From positions 124,001-188,000 of the forward strand of contig CAVPWU010000007.1 in assembly GCA_963709665.1 (NCBI GenBank): a stretch of 64,000 bases of DNA. Reading direction: 5' to 3'. The notes under the pieces are model-generated. The model made no database searches and was not told where the DNA came from. It worked only from the letters and a program-made list of their open reading frames with translations. This document shows positions 34,836-43,576 of this stretch, in pieces (the stretch's first letter is position 1; every line of letters begins with the position of its first letter). Both the position numbers and the translations under genes were made by a program. Origin of the DNA: DASZIT01 sp963709665 (lineage in GTDB: Bacteria > Actinomycetota > Acidimicrobiia > Acidimicrobiales > RAAP-2).

Positions 34836-36243
34836 CGTCGGCCGCCGATCCGGACGGGGTCCGGTCACCGCCCCCGGCCGGGACGTCCAGGAGCTCGCTG
34901 AGCACGGCGGCCACCAGCTCGGGCAGGTCGCCGGCCACCAGTCCCTCCGCCCGGCCCCGCCCCGCCGCCCGGCCGTGGACGTGGGCGGCCAGGGCGGCCG
35001 CCTCGGCCGGGGCCACCCCACGGGCCAGGAAGGCCCCGATCACCCCGGAGAGCACGTCCCCGGTGCCGGCGGTGGCCAGCCGGGACGAGCCGGCCGTGGC
35101 CACCAGGGCCCGGCCGTCGGGAGCCGCCACCACCGTGGTGCTGCCCTTCACCAGGGCCACCGATCCGGCGGCGGCGGCCAGCCGTCGGGCGGCGGCCAGC
35201 CGGTCGGCCCCCGGGGGGCCGTCCAGCAGCCGGGCGTACTCGCCGTCGTGGGGGGTGAGGACCACGGTGGGCTCCGGGCGCAGCGGCCGCCCGGGATCGA
35301 GGCGACCGAGAGCCACGAGGCCGTCGGCGTCCACCACCGTCGGCAGGTCGGTGCCCTCCACCAGGCGCCGCACCTCCCCGGCGGACGAGGGGTCACGGCC
35401 CAGCCCCGGACCGACGATCACCGCCCGGCACCGCTCGGAGGCCTCGAGGGCGGCCTCCGCCCACCCGTCGGCGGGCAGCGACACCCCCACCGCCTCGGTG
35501 GCCGGGAGCTCCCCGAGGGCCGCCCCGGGCACCCCGAGCCGGACCATGCCCGCCCCGGCCCGGGCGGCGGCCCGGGCGCAGAGTCCGGCCGCCCCGGTCA
35601 TGCCCGGCGAGCCGGCCACCACCAGCACCGCCGAGCTCCACTTGTGGTCGTCGGGGCGGCGGGCCGGCACCAGACGGGCAGGGTCGGTGTCGTCCACCAG
35701 GTGGGCCCGGGCGGTCCCGGGGTCGAGGCCGATGTCGGCCACCACCACCCGGCCGGCCAGCCGTCGTCCCTCCCCCTGGACCAGGCCGGGCTTGCGGGCC
35801 GCGAAGGTCACCGTCCGGTCGGCGGCCAGCACCGGGCCGGCCGCCTCCCCGGTGTCGCCGGCCACCCCCGAGGGGATGTCCACCGCCAGCACCGGCGTCC
35901 CGGGGACCGGCGTCGGGGGGTGGTAGGCGCCGCGGAAGCCGGTGCCGTAGGCGGCGTCGATGACCAGGTCACAGGGGCCCAGCCGGTCGGTGCTCCCCGC
36001 CTCCACCACCGTCACCCGGGCCCCCCGGGCGGCCAGCAGGGCGCCGGCCACCCGGCCGTCGGCGCCGTTGTTCCCGCCGCCGGCCACCACCGTCACCCGC
36101 CGTCCGTAGGCACCCCCCAGCATGGCCAGGGCCTGGACGGCCACCGCCGTCCCCGCCCGCCCCACCAGCACGTCGAGAGCGGTGGTGGCCTGGGCGGCGG
36201 CGTCCACCGCCCGCATCTCGGCCACGGTCAGGAGCGGCTGCAT
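34828..36243 (-). CDS. nnr: Bifunctional NAD(P)HX epimerase / dehydratase
   Basis: Repairs hydrated NADH/NADPH. 471 residues with two domains. The N-terminal YjeF-N epimerase domain (about 1-210) has VVAGGGNNGADGRVAGALL near residue 53 and LAVDIPSGVAGDTG near residue 122. The C-terminal ADP-dependent dehydratase domain (about 220-460) has VVAGSPGMTGAAGL, PTVVLTPHDGEYARLL, VALVKGSTTVV and LATAGTGDVLSGVIG. The ATG start is at 36243 (MQPLLTVAEMRAVD). The acpS reading frame runs across its first ~275 bases in another frame. Confidence 0.95.
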   Translation of the reverse strand: MQPLLTVAEMRAVDAAAQATTALDVLVGRAGTAVAVQALAMLGGAYGRRVTVVAGGGNNGADGRVAGALLAARGARVTVVEAGSTDRLGPCDLVIDAAYGTGFRGAYHPPTPVPGTPVLAVDIPSGVAGDTGEAAGPVLAADRTVTFAARKPGLVQGEGRRLAGRVVVADIGLDPGTARAHLVDDTDPARLVPARRPDDHKWSSAVLVVAGSPGMTGAAGLCARAAARAGAGMVRLGVPGAALGELPATEAVGVSLPADGWAEAALEASERCRAVIVGPGLGRDPSSAGEVRRLVEGTDLPTVVDADGLVALGRLDPGRPLRPEPTVVLTPHDGEYARLLDGPPGADRLAAARRLAAAAGSVALVKGSTTVVAAPDGRALVATAGSSRLATAGTGDVLSGVIGAFLARGVAPAEAAALAAHVHGRAAGRGRAEGLVAGDLPELVAAVLSELLDVPAGGGDRTPSGSAADGG

Positions 36244-36745
36244 GGTCCCCGACGCTAGAAGGTCGGGACGGCGGGTGGCGGCACCGTCGTGGGTGCCGCC
36301 GTGGGTGCCGTCGGGGGCCGTCCCGGCCGTCGGCCGCCACCGCCGCCTCGGCCACTACGAAGGCCAGGGCGGTGGCGTCGGTGTGGGTCAGCGACAGGTG
36401 CCACCGGGTGATCCCCGACCGCTCGGCCCGCTCGGCCGCCGAGCCGTGGAGGACCAGCGAGGGGGCCTCGAGCCCCACCCGGACCACCTCCACCTCGTCG
36501 AAGCGGAAGGCGCCCAGGCCCACTCCCAGCGCCTTCATGGTCGCCTCCTTGGCGGCGAACCGGGTGGCCAGGCGGGGCGCCGGGTCGGCCGCCCGCCCGG
36601 CGTAGGTGCGCTCGCCGTCGGTGAACAGCCGGCCGGCCATCCCCGACCGGCGTCCCAGCACCGTCCGGAGGCGCTCCACGTCCACCGCGTCGACACCGAT
36701 CCCGACCACGGGGCCGGCCACCGCCCCCGGGTCGATGCCGGTCAC
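35969..36745 (-). CDS. acpS: Holo-ACP synthase, open frame abnormally extended
   Basis: Attaches 4'-phosphopantetheine from CoA to acyl carrier protein. Residues 1-136 are a complete AcpS: VVGIGVDAVDVERL (Mg ligand Asp19), RFAAKEATMKALG (Glu67, Lys71) and a final WHLSLTHTDATALAFVVAEA. Family members stop about here. This frame instead continues for about 120 low-complexity Arg/Gly/Pro-rich residues, overlapping nnr by 275 bp. A frame change near 36290-36335 would meet a TAG just upstream of nnr, so an indel is likely; the tail is probably not real protein. GTG at 36745 overlaps the glmS stop (GTGA). Confidence 0.85.
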   Translation of the reverse strand: MTGIDPGAVAGPVVGIGVDAVDVERLRTVLGRRSGMAGRLFTDGERTYAGRAADPAPRLATRFAAKEATMKALGVGLGAFRFDEVEVVRVGLEAPSLVLHGSAAERAERSGITRWHLSLTHTDATALAFVVAEAAVAADGRDGPRRHPRRHPRRCRHPPSRPSSVGDHAAAPDRGRDAGGGRRRPGHHRSRRAGGAGGDGGGRPGPGHAGGCLRTAGDGGGRRREQRRRRPGGRRPAGRPGGPGDGGGGGEHRPAGPL

Positions 36746-38607
36746 TCGACGGTCACCACCTTGGCCAGGTTGCGGGGCCGGTCGACGTCGAGGCCGTGGA
36801 GGCGGGCCATCGAGTAGGCGAACAGCTGCAGGGGCACCACGTCGACGATCGGGGCGAAGAGCTGATGGGTGGCGGGCACCCAGAGCATGGCGTCGGCCTG
36901 GCGGGCCGTCTCCTCGTCCCCGTCGTTGCCGACCAGGACCACGGTGGCGCCCCGGCTCCGCACCTCGGCCACGTTGGCCATCATCTTCTCCCACAGGCGG
37001 GTGCGGGTGGCCACCCCGATGACCACGGTGCCCGGCTCCACCAGGGCGATGGGCCCGTGCTTGAGCTCGCCGGCCGGGAACCCCTCGGCCCGGAGGTAGG
37101 AGAGCTCCTTCAGCTTCAGCGCCCCCTCCAGGGCCACCGGGTAGCCGACGTGACGGCCCAGGAACAGGAAGGACGGCGAGTCCCGGAGGGCGAAGGTCAC
37201 CGCCTCCACGTCGACCTGGCGGGAGAGGGCGGTCTCCACCTGGCCGGGGAGCTGACGCATGGCGTCCAGGAAGTCCCGGGCCTCGGTCGGGTAGAGGGTG
37301 CCCCGGGTCTGGGCCAGGTAGAGGGCCAGGATCTCGAGGGCGGTGATCTGGGCCAGGTGGGTCTTGGTGGCGGCCACCCCGATCTCCGGCCCCGCCCGGG
37401 TGTAGAGGACGGCGTCGGCCTCCCGGGTCATCGACGAGTCGACCACGTTGGAGATGACCAGCACCTTGGCGTTCCAGCGGCGCGCCTCGCGGAGGGCCTG
37501 CAGGGTGTCGACCGTCTCCCCCGACTGGCTGACCCCGATGACCAGGGTGTGGGAGTCGAGCACCGGGTCCCGGTACCGGAACTCGCTGGCGATGTCGATC
37601 TCCACCGGCAGCCGCGCCCAGTGCTCGATGGCGTACTTGGCCATCAGGGCGGCGTGGTAGCTGCTGCCGCAGGCCACGATGAAGACCTTGTCCACCGCCC
37701 GGAGCTCGTCGTCGGAGATGCGCACCTCGTCGAGGGCCAGGGTGCCGTCGGGCAGCAGGCGGTCGAGGAGGGTGTTGGCCACCGCCATCGGCTGCTCGTG
37801 CATCTCCTTGCTCATGTAGTCGTCGTAGCCGTCCTTGCGGGCCGCCTCGAGGTCGTAGTCGACGGTGCGGACCGGAGGGACCACCTCGGTGCCGTCCAGG
37901 GTGGTGACCCGGATGGAGCCGGGCCGCAGCTCGGCGATCTGGTCGTCGTCGAGCAGCAGGAACTCCCGGGTGTGGCCGAGCAGGGCGGGAATGTCGGAGG
38001 CCAGGAACGCCTCGGTGTCGGTGAGCCCCATCACCAGCGGCGACACCCGGCGGGCGGCCACGATGAGGTCGGGCTCGTCGGCGTGGACCACCGCCACCGC
38101 GAAGTACCCCCGGACCCGGGCGAGGGTGGCCCGCACCGCCCCCAGCAGCCCCGCACCGGGATCGGCGGCCAGGGCCTCCTCCATCAGGTGGGCCAGGACC
38201 TCGGTGTCGGTGTCGGACTCGAGGGTGTGGCCGGCCGCCACCAGCTCGTCGCTCAGCTCCACGTGGTTCTCGATGATGCCGTTGTGGACCAGGGCCAGGC
38301 GCCCGCTGCAGTCCACGTGGGGATGGGCGTTCTGCTCGGTGGGCCGTCCGTGGGTGGCCCAGCGGGTGTGGCCCACGCCGGCCCGGCTCGCCTCCGTGGA
38401 CTCGGGGGCGGACTCGCACTGCTTGACCAGGTCGTCGAGGGAGTGGGTGCCGTTGGCCGCCCGGGTGCGCCACGGCCCGACCGTCGGGTCGGTGCGGACC
38501 AGGGCCACCCCCGCCGAGTCGTACCCCCGGTACTCCAGGCGGCTCAGGCCGTCGAGGAGGACGTCGAGGGTCCGGGAGCTACCGGTGACGCCGATGATGC
38601 CGCACAT
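36742..38607 (-). CDS. glmS: Glutamine-fructose-6-phosphate aminotransferase (isomerizing)
   Basis: Makes glucosamine-6-phosphate, entry to UDP-GlcNAc and peptidoglycan. 621 residues. The mature N-terminus is the nucleophile Cys (MCGIIGVTG), with LEYRGYDSAG near residue 24 and HTRWATHGRPTEQNAHPH near residue 80 of the glutaminase domain. Two SIS isomerase domains follow (ACGSSYHAALMAKY, GVSQSGETVDTL, FLGRHVGYPVALEGALKLKE) and the C-terminal PRNLAKVVTVE is standard. The start at 38607 is fixed by the catalytic Cys2. No glmS ribozyme-like region is seen in the 84-bp upstream gap. Confidence 0.98.
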   Translation of the reverse strand: MCGIIGVTGSSRTLDVLLDGLSRLEYRGYDSAGVALVRTDPTVGPWRTRAANGTHSLDDLVKQCESAPESTEASRAGVGHTRWATHGRPTEQNAHPHVDCSGRLALVHNGIIENHVELSDELVAAGHTLESDTDTEVLAHLMEEALAADPGAGLLGAVRATLARVRGYFAVAVVHADEPDLIVAARRVSPLVMGLTDTEAFLASDIPALLGHTREFLLLDDDQIAELRPGSIRVTTLDGTEVVPPVRTVDYDLEAARKDGYDDYMSKEMHEQPMAVANTLLDRLLPDGTLALDEVRISDDELRAVDKVFIVACGSSYHAALMAKYAIEHWARLPVEIDIASEFRYRDPVLDSHTLVIGVSQSGETVDTLQALREARRWNAKVLVISNVVDSSMTREADAVLYTRAGPEIGVAATKTHLAQITALEILALYLAQTRGTLYPTEARDFLDAMRQLPGQVETALSRQVDVEAVTFALRDSPSFLFLGRHVGYPVALEGALKLKELSYLRAEGFPAGELKHGPIALVEPGTVVIGVATRTRLWEKMMANVAEVRSRGATVVLVGNDGDEETARQADAMLWVPATHQLFAPIVDVVPLQLFAYSMARLHGLDVDRPRNLAKVVTVE

Positions 38608-38691
38608 TGGGGACGAGGCTACCCGGCCGGCGGTCGTCGGGAGCCCCACCCGGAGGCCGGACAGCGGCCGTCGGCGGCCGGGTCGGGACCC

Positions 38692-40053
38692 TCAGGCGTC
38701 GGCGACGGTGCCCTGGAGCTCGTGGCCGACCAGGGCCCCGAGCCGGAGGGCGACCTCCTCGGCCACGCCGTCCCCGGTGGCCTCGACCATCACCCGGACC
38801 AGGGACTCGGTGCCGCTGGGGCGGAGCAGCACCCTCCCGCTGGTCCCCAGCTTGGCCTGCTCCTCCTCCACCGCCGACCAGACGGCGGTGGCCCCGGCCA
38901 GGAGCCCGGTGTCGGCCACCGGCACGTTGTGCAGGACCTGGGGCACCCGGGCCACCAGGCCGTCGAGCAGCTCGGCCAGCGGGGTGCCGGTCCGGGCCAC
39001 CAGGTCGGCCAGGACCAGGCCGGTCAGCAGGCCGTCACCGGTGGTGGCCAGGCGCCGGAAGATGATATGGCCGGACTGCTCGCCCCCCAGGGCCAGCCCG
39101 TCGGCGTCGAGGGCGGCCAGGACGTGACGGTCGCCCACCGGGGTCTCCTTCACCGCGATCCCCCGCTCCTCCATGGCCACCCGGAAGCCCAGGTTGGTCA
39201 TGACGGTGACCACCACCGTGTTCCCCGCCAGCTGGCCGCGGTCGGCCAGGTCGAGGGCGAACAGGGCCAACAGCTCGTCACCGCTGGCCAGGGCCCCGGT
39301 GGCGTCCACCGCCAGCAGCCGGTCGGCGTCGCCGTCGAGGGCCAGGCCCAGGTCGGCCCCGTGGGCCACCACCGCCGCCGACACGGTCTCGGTGTGGGTG
39401 GAGCCGACGCCGGCGTTGATGTTGGCGCCGTCCGGTTCGACCCCGATGGCCACCACCTCGGCCCCCAGCTGCTCGTAGACCCGGGCGCCCAGGGCGCTGG
39501 CCGCCCCGTTGGCGCAGTCGAGCACCAGCCGGAGGCCGTCGAGCCGCCGGCCGTCGAGCACCGAGGCCAGCGAGTCGGCATACCGGTCACCGACCCCCGG
39601 CTCGGCGGTGATCCGACCCACGCCGTGGCCCTCGGGGCTGCGGGGCGGGCGGGCGGCGGGGTCGAGGATCCGCTCGAGGGCGTCCTCGATGGCCGCCTCC
39701 TCCTCCACCGACAGCTTGACCCCGCCCTTGGCGAAGAGCTTGACCCCGTTGTCGGCGAAGGGGTTGTGGGAGGCGGAGATCACCGCCCCGGGCACGTCCC
39801 GGGCGGCCGACAGCCAGGCCACCGCCGGGGTGGGGAGCACGCCGGCGTCGATGACGTCGGCGCCCTCCGCCGCCAGCCCGGCGGAGAGGGCGGCCTGCAG
39901 GAGGGGTCCCGAGCGGCGGGTGTCCCGTCCGACCACGAAGGTGGCGGCGGGGAGGACCCGGGCGGCAGCGCGCCCGAGGGCGAGCACCAGCTCCGGGGTG
40001 AGCTCGGCGTTGGCGACACCCCGGACCCCGTCGGTGCCGAACCGGGTGGGCAC
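38692..40053 (-). CDS. glmM: Phosphoglucosamine mutase
   Basis: Converts GlcN-6-P to GlcN-1-P, the step after GlmS. 453 residues: FGTDGVRGVAN at the N-terminus, the phosphoserine loop AVISASHNPFADNGVK near residue 97, the Mg loop LDGDADR near residue 240, ALGGEQSGHIIF near residue 325 and the phosphate-binding RPSGTESLVRVMVEA near residue 410. Start GTG at 40053, 6 bp after the rpsI stop. It shares its transcript with rplM-rpsI upstream, linking wall-precursor supply to ribosome synthesis. Confidence 0.97.
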   Translation of the reverse strand: MPTRFGTDGVRGVANAELTPELVLALGRAAARVLPAATFVVGRDTRRSGPLLQAALSAGLAAEGADVIDAGVLPTPAVAWLSAARDVPGAVISASHNPFADNGVKLFAKGGVKLSVEEEAAIEDALERILDPAARPPRSPEGHGVGRITAEPGVGDRYADSLASVLDGRRLDGLRLVLDCANGAASALGARVYEQLGAEVVAIGVEPDGANINAGVGSTHTETVSAAVVAHGADLGLALDGDADRLLAVDATGALASGDELLALFALDLADRGQLAGNTVVVTVMTNLGFRVAMEERGIAVKETPVGDRHVLAALDADGLALGGEQSGHIIFRRLATTGDGLLTGLVLADLVARTGTPLAELLDGLVARVPQVLHNVPVADTGLLAGATAVWSAVEEEQAKLGTSGRVLLRPSGTESLVRVMVEATGDGVAEEVALRLGALVGHELQGTVADA

Positions 40054-40059
40054 CTCCGG

Positions 40060-40459
40060 CTACCGCTTGGAGTACTGCGGCGCCTTACGGGCCTTCTTGA
40101 GGCCGTACTTCTTGGACTCCTTCTCCCGGGCGTCCCGGGTGAGGAAGCCCGCCTTCTTGAGGGAGCCGCGGAGCTCGGGCTCCAGCTCGATCAGGCCCCG
40201 GGCGATGCCCATCCGGAAGGCTCCGGCCTGGCCGGAGACACCCCCGCCGTCGATGGTGACGTCGATGTCCCACGCCTCGGTCTTCTCGGTGAGGCGCAGC
40301 GGCTCGGTGACCAGCATGCGGTGGGTGGCCGAGGTGAAGTAGGCCTCGAAGGCCTGCTTGTTCACCGTGATGGTGCCGGCACCCGGGCGGAAGCGCACGC
40401 CGCGCCACCGCCCGCTTGCGTCGTCCGGTGGTCTGGCAGAGGGGGGCGGCGTTGGCCAC
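40060..40459 (-). pseudogene. rpsI: Ribosomal protein S9, interrupted by a single-base frameshift
   Basis: Small-subunit protein whose C-terminal Lys-Arg contacts P-site tRNA. The N-terminal part (ANAAPLCQTTGRRKRAVA) reads from GTG at 40459. The rest (VRFRPGAGTITVNKQAFEAYF to the terminal APQYSKR) reads from 40398 in another frame. One extra G near 40400-40401 (minus-strand GCGCGGCGTG where GCGCGCGTG is expected) separates them; removing it restores AVARVRFRPG, the standard S9 sequence. The gene is essential and otherwise intact, so a sequencing or assembly insertion is likely. Downstream partner of rplM after 43 bp. Confidence 0.92.
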
Positions 40460-40502
40460 GGTGTGCTCCTACTCGTCGATGCGTTCGGGGGTCCGGCCGG
40501 CC

Positions 40503-40970
40503 TCAGGCACCGCTCCGGGCGGACGCCGTGCGGCGGGCTCCCGGAAGGTCCAACGGCTCGGGGGACTGTGCGGCATGCGGATGCTCGGGGCCGTTGTAGA
40601 CCTTGAGCTTGTCGATCATCTGGCGGCCCAGCCGGTTCCGGGGCAGCATGCCGCGGACGGCGTTGCGCACCACCTCGTCGGCGTGCTCCTCGAGGAGCTT
40701 GCTGTAGGCGGTGGAGGTGAGACCGCCCGGATAGCCGCTGTGGTGGTAGGCGAGCTTGGACTCGGCCTTGCCCGCCGTCATCACGATCTTGTCGGCGTTG
40801 ACCACGATCACGTGGTCACCGGTGTCGACGTGGGGGGCGAAGATCGGCTTGTGCTTGCCCCGGAGGATGGAGGCCACCTCGGTGGCCAGGCGGCCGAGGA
40901 CCAGGCCGTCGGCGTCGACGACGTGCCAGGCACGGGTGATGTCACTGGGCTTGGGAGAGAACGTGCGCAC
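40503..40970 (-). CDS. rplM: Ribosomal protein L13
   Basis: Early-assembly 50S protein. 155 residues: RTFSPKPSDITRAWHVVDA, LGRLATEVASILRGKHKP near residue 26, VDTGDHVIVVNADKI near residue 48, YHHSGYPGGLTS near residue 75 and AVRGMLPRNRLGRQM near residue 105. The usual end, YNGPEHPHAAQSPEPL, is followed by about 16 extra Ala/Arg/Ser-rich residues. Start ATG/GTG at 40970 fits homologues. First gene of rplM-rpsI-glmM-glmS and onward. A hairpin in its leader could mediate feedback by L13, as known for E. coli rplM-rpsI. Confidence 0.96.
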   Translation of the reverse strand: MRTFSPKPSDITRAWHVVDADGLVLGRLATEVASILRGKHKPIFAPHVDTGDHVIVVNADKIVMTAGKAESKLAYHHSGYPGGLTSTAYSKLLEEHADEVVRNAVRGMLPRNRLGRQMIDKLKVYNGPEHPHAAQSPEPLDLPGARRTASARSGA

Positions 40971-41004
40971 GGGGAATTCCTCGGTTCGGTGACGCTGGGC
41001 CGTC

Positions 41005-41026
41005 GGGCACCGCCGGTGCGGTGCCC
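41005..41026 (-). promoter_or_regulatory. Perfect 9-bp hairpin in the rplM leader
   Basis: GGGCACCGC (41005-41013), loop CGGT, GCGGTGCCC (41018-41026): a stable hairpin ending 35 nt before the rplM start. It lies in a 203-bp gap after truA. It could be a terminator of the truA transcript or a binding site for L13 autoregulation; no U tract favours the second only weakly. Confidence 0.45.
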
Positions 41027-41173
41027 AGGTGCCGCTGCTGACCGGTGGCCACCCCCGACGTCGGTCCAGGGCGCCCGGGAACGGCCGAGCCCAGCGGGGT
41101 CCAAGGATACGACCAATTCACCCGGGTGGGCAAGCCGGGTCGGGCGGGGGGCGGAACCGGGCCGGTCGACCGC

Positions 41174-42118
41174 TCAGGTGGGCTCCGGCGACGCCGGGTC
41201 GGGCGGGTAGCGGACGGCCAGGAGGGTGAGGCCGCCGGGCGGGGCGGGCTGGGAGGCCTGGCCTCGGTCGGCCGAGCGCAGGATCCAGAGCATGTCGGAG
41301 GCGCGCCTCCGGCCCCGCCCCACGTCGACCAGGGTCCCCACCAGGGAGCGGACCATCTGGTGGCAGAAGGCGTTGGCCTCGATCTCGAAGGCCAGCAGGC
41401 GCCCGGTGACCGGCACCAGGGCCGATTCCGGGCTCCCGGTCACCTCCGACCAGCGGGTCTCGGTCACCCGCCGGTGGATCGGCTCGTCGGCCGAGGTGCC
41501 GGGGACCCGGCGGCAGAAGGCCCGGAAGTCGTGCTCCCCGAGCAGGGCGTCGGCGGCGGCCGACAGGGCCCGGAGGTCCAGCGGGTCGGCCACGTGCCAG
41601 GTCAGGGGGGCCAACAGGGGGTCGGCCACCGGCCCGTTCACCACCAGGTACCGGTAGCGGCGGGCCACGGCCGACCGGCGGGCGTCGAAGGCGGGGGCCA
41701 CCGGGCCGGCCTCCCGGACCACCACCGAGGGGGCCAGCTGCTTGTTCAGCGACCGCACCACCGCCGCCGGGTCGAGACGGTCGGCCACCCCGGCGGGGAG
41801 GTCGAGGTGGACCACCTGGTCGAGGGCGTGGACCCCGGCGTCGGTCCGTCCGGCACAGGTCAGGCTGACCTCGGTGCGGGTGACCCGGGTGAGGGCGTCC
41901 ACCAGGGCACCGGCCACCGTCGGGACCTCGGGGAGGCCGTCGTGGGGTGGCTGGGCGGCGAAGCCCCGGAAGCCCGACCCGTCGTAGGCCAGGCGGAGCC
42001 GCCATCGGACCGGGGGCCGGACCGGGTCACCGGCGCCGGCCGGGGCCGCCTCGACGGGGTCGGCCGGGGCCGGGCCCACCGGCAGGTCGTCCCGGGGTGC
42101 CGGGGCCGCCTGCGGCAC
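41174..42118 (-). CDS. truA: tRNA pseudouridine(38-40) synthase
   Basis: Isomerises uridines 38-40 of the anticodon stem. 314 residues, longer than E. coli TruA because of about 38 Pro/Ala-rich N-terminal residues. RLRLAYDGSGFRGFAAQP begins the fold; the catalytic Asp is in SLTCAGRTDAGVHALDQVVH near residue 92; later YRYLVVNGP, HDFRAFCRR and FCHQMVRSLVGTLVDVGRG are diagnostic. Start GTG at 42118; no nearer start is available in frame. It follows rplQ by 33 bp, the common rpoA-rplQ-truA order. Confidence 0.95.
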   Translation of the reverse strand: MPQAAPAPRDDLPVGPAPADPVEAAPAGAGDPVRPPVRWRLRLAYDGSGFRGFAAQPPHDGLPEVPTVAGALVDALTRVTRTEVSLTCAGRTDAGVHALDQVVHLDLPAGVADRLDPAAVVRSLNKQLAPSVVVREAGPVAPAFDARRSAVARRYRYLVVNGPVADPLLAPLTWHVADPLDLRALSAAADALLGEHDFRAFCRRVPGTSADEPIHRRVTETRWSEVTGSPESALVPVTGRLLAFEIEANAFCHQMVRSLVGTLVDVGRGRRRASDMLWILRSADRGQASQPAPPGGLTLLAVRYPPDPASPEPT

Positions 42119-42151
42119 CGGCCGGTCACTCCCCCCGGTCGAAGGCGACGG

Positions 42152-42505
42152 TCACACCAGTTCGATGCGGGCCATCGGGGCGTTGTCCCCCGACCGGTTG
42201 CCCAGCTTCAGGATCCGGGTGTAGCCACCCGGGCGGTCCACGTAGCGGGGACCGATCTCCTCGAACAGCTTGTAGGCCATGTCCTTGTCCCGGATGAAGC
42301 CGACCACGTGGCGCTGACGGGCCACGCCGCCCTTGGCCGCCGCGGTGATCACCTTCTCCGCCACCGGGCGCAGGGCCTTGGCCTTGGCCTCGGTGGTCAC
42401 CAGGTACTCGGCGGCGATCAACGACGCCACCAGGTTGCCCATCATCGCCTTCTGGTGCGAGGCGCTGCCGCCGAACCGGCGGCCCTTCTTGGGAGTGCCG
42501 AGCAT
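42152..42505 (-). CDS. rplQ: Ribosomal protein L17
   Basis: 50S protein near the exit tunnel. 117 residues: KKGRRFGGSASHQKAMMGNL at the N-terminus, LVASLIAAEYLVTTEAKAKALRPVAE near residue 25 and the terminal GGYTRILKLGNRSGDNAPMARIELV. Length and start are standard. Nine bp after rpoA, as in most bacteria, so its expression follows RNA polymerase alpha. Confidence 0.97.
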   Translation of the reverse strand: MLGTPKKGRRFGGSASHQKAMMGNLVASLIAAEYLVTTEAKAKALRPVAEKVITAAAKGGVARQRHVVGFIRDKDMAYKLFEEIGPRYVDRPGGYTRILKLGNRSGDNAPMARIELV

Positions 42506-42514
42506 GGGGTCCTC

Positions 42515-43453
42515 TCAGTCCTTGACCCGCAGGGACAGGCCCCGCTCGTCGAGCTTCTGCAGCACCTCGTCGAGCGACTTCTGCCCGAAGTTGGTGATGT
42601 TGAGCAGGTCGTCGAGGGTGCGCTCGACCAGCTCGCCGATGGTGTTGATCTGGGCCCGCTTGAGGCAGTTGCGGGGACGCTCGGTGAGGTCGAGGTCCTC
42701 GATCCGCAGGTCGAGGTCGGGGGAGCCGGTGCCCACCGTGCCGACCTCGCCGAGCTCGAGGCCCTGGGGCTCGTCCTCGAGGTCGGCCACCAGGCCCACC
42801 AGGGTGCGGAGGGTGTCGCCCGCCGAGGCCAGGGCCTCCCGGGGGGTCAGCGAGCCGTCGGTCTCGATGTCGAGGACCAGGCGGTCGAAGTCGGTGGACT
42901 GCTCCACCCGGACCGGCTCCACGGTGAAGGAGACCCGGCGGACCGGCGAGAAGATGGCGTCGATGGGGATGACCCCGATGGTGGACGACCGCTTGTTCTT
43001 GTCGGCCGAGGCGTAGCCGCGCCCCCGCTCGACGGTGAGGTCGACGGCCAGGCGGCCCTTGGAGTTCAGCGAGGCGATCTGCTGGCCGGGGCTGAGGACC
43101 TCGACGTCGGCGGTCACCTGCAGGTCGCCGGCGGTGGCCTCGCCCGGGCCCCGCTTGTCGAGCCGCACGGTCACCGGCTCGTCGCTGTGGACCTTCAGCA
43201 GGATGTCCTTGAGGTTCAGGATGATGTCGGTGACATCCTCCTTCACCCCCGGCAGGGTGGTGAACTCGTGGAGGGCCTCGTCGAAGCGGACCTGGGTGAT
43301 GGCGGCGCCGGGGATCGACGACAGCAGGGTGCGGCGGAGCGAGTTGCCCAGGGTGTGGCCGAACCCGGGGTCGAGCGGTCCGACGGCGAACCGCTGGCGG
43401 TTCTCCTCTTCTTCACCGATGGCTTCGACGGTGGGGCGCTGGATGATGAGCAT
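42515..43453 (-). CDS. rpoA: DNA-directed RNA polymerase subunit alpha
   Basis: Assembles RNA polymerase through its N-terminal domain and touches UP elements and regulators through the C-terminal domain. 312 residues. NTD: PGFGHTLGNSLRRTLLSSIPG near residue 29 and LHEFTTLPGVKEDVTDIILNLK near residue 62. A linker at about 232-245 leads to the CTD with LTERPRNCLKRAQINTIGEL and the final FGQKSLDEVLQKLDERGLSL. Positioned between rpsD (123-bp gap) and rplQ, the standard actinobacterial order. Confidence 0.98.
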   Translation of the reverse strand: MLIIQRPTVEAIGEEEENRQRFAVGPLDPGFGHTLGNSLRRTLLSSIPGAAITQVRFDEALHEFTTLPGVKEDVTDIILNLKDILLKVHSDEPVTVRLDKRGPGEATAGDLQVTADVEVLSPGQQIASLNSKGRLAVDLTVERGRGYASADKNKRSSTIGVIPIDAIFSPVRRVSFTVEPVRVEQSTDFDRLVLDIETDGSLTPREALASAGDTLRTLVGLVADLEDEPQGLELGEVGTVGTGSPDLDLRIEDLDLTERPRNCLKRAQINTIGELVERTLDDLLNITNFGQKSLDEVLQKLDERGLSLRVKD

Positions 43454-43576
43454 GCTGATCGTGGCTCCTCGGCAGTGTGGTGCGCAGGGTGGGTGCTGGT
43501 GGGTTCGGACTGGCGGGTGCTGCGGGACCGGTGGCCGGAGGGCCGCCCACCGGTCAGGGTGAGAGCGGGGTGCTGG

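Noticed and set aside
36796..40599. 1267-codon plus-strand open frame
   Set aside because: It is the exact antisense of glmS, glmM and part of rpsI, and its composition (Gly/Val/His/Gln-rich, no motif) is that of a shadow frame in GC-rich DNA.
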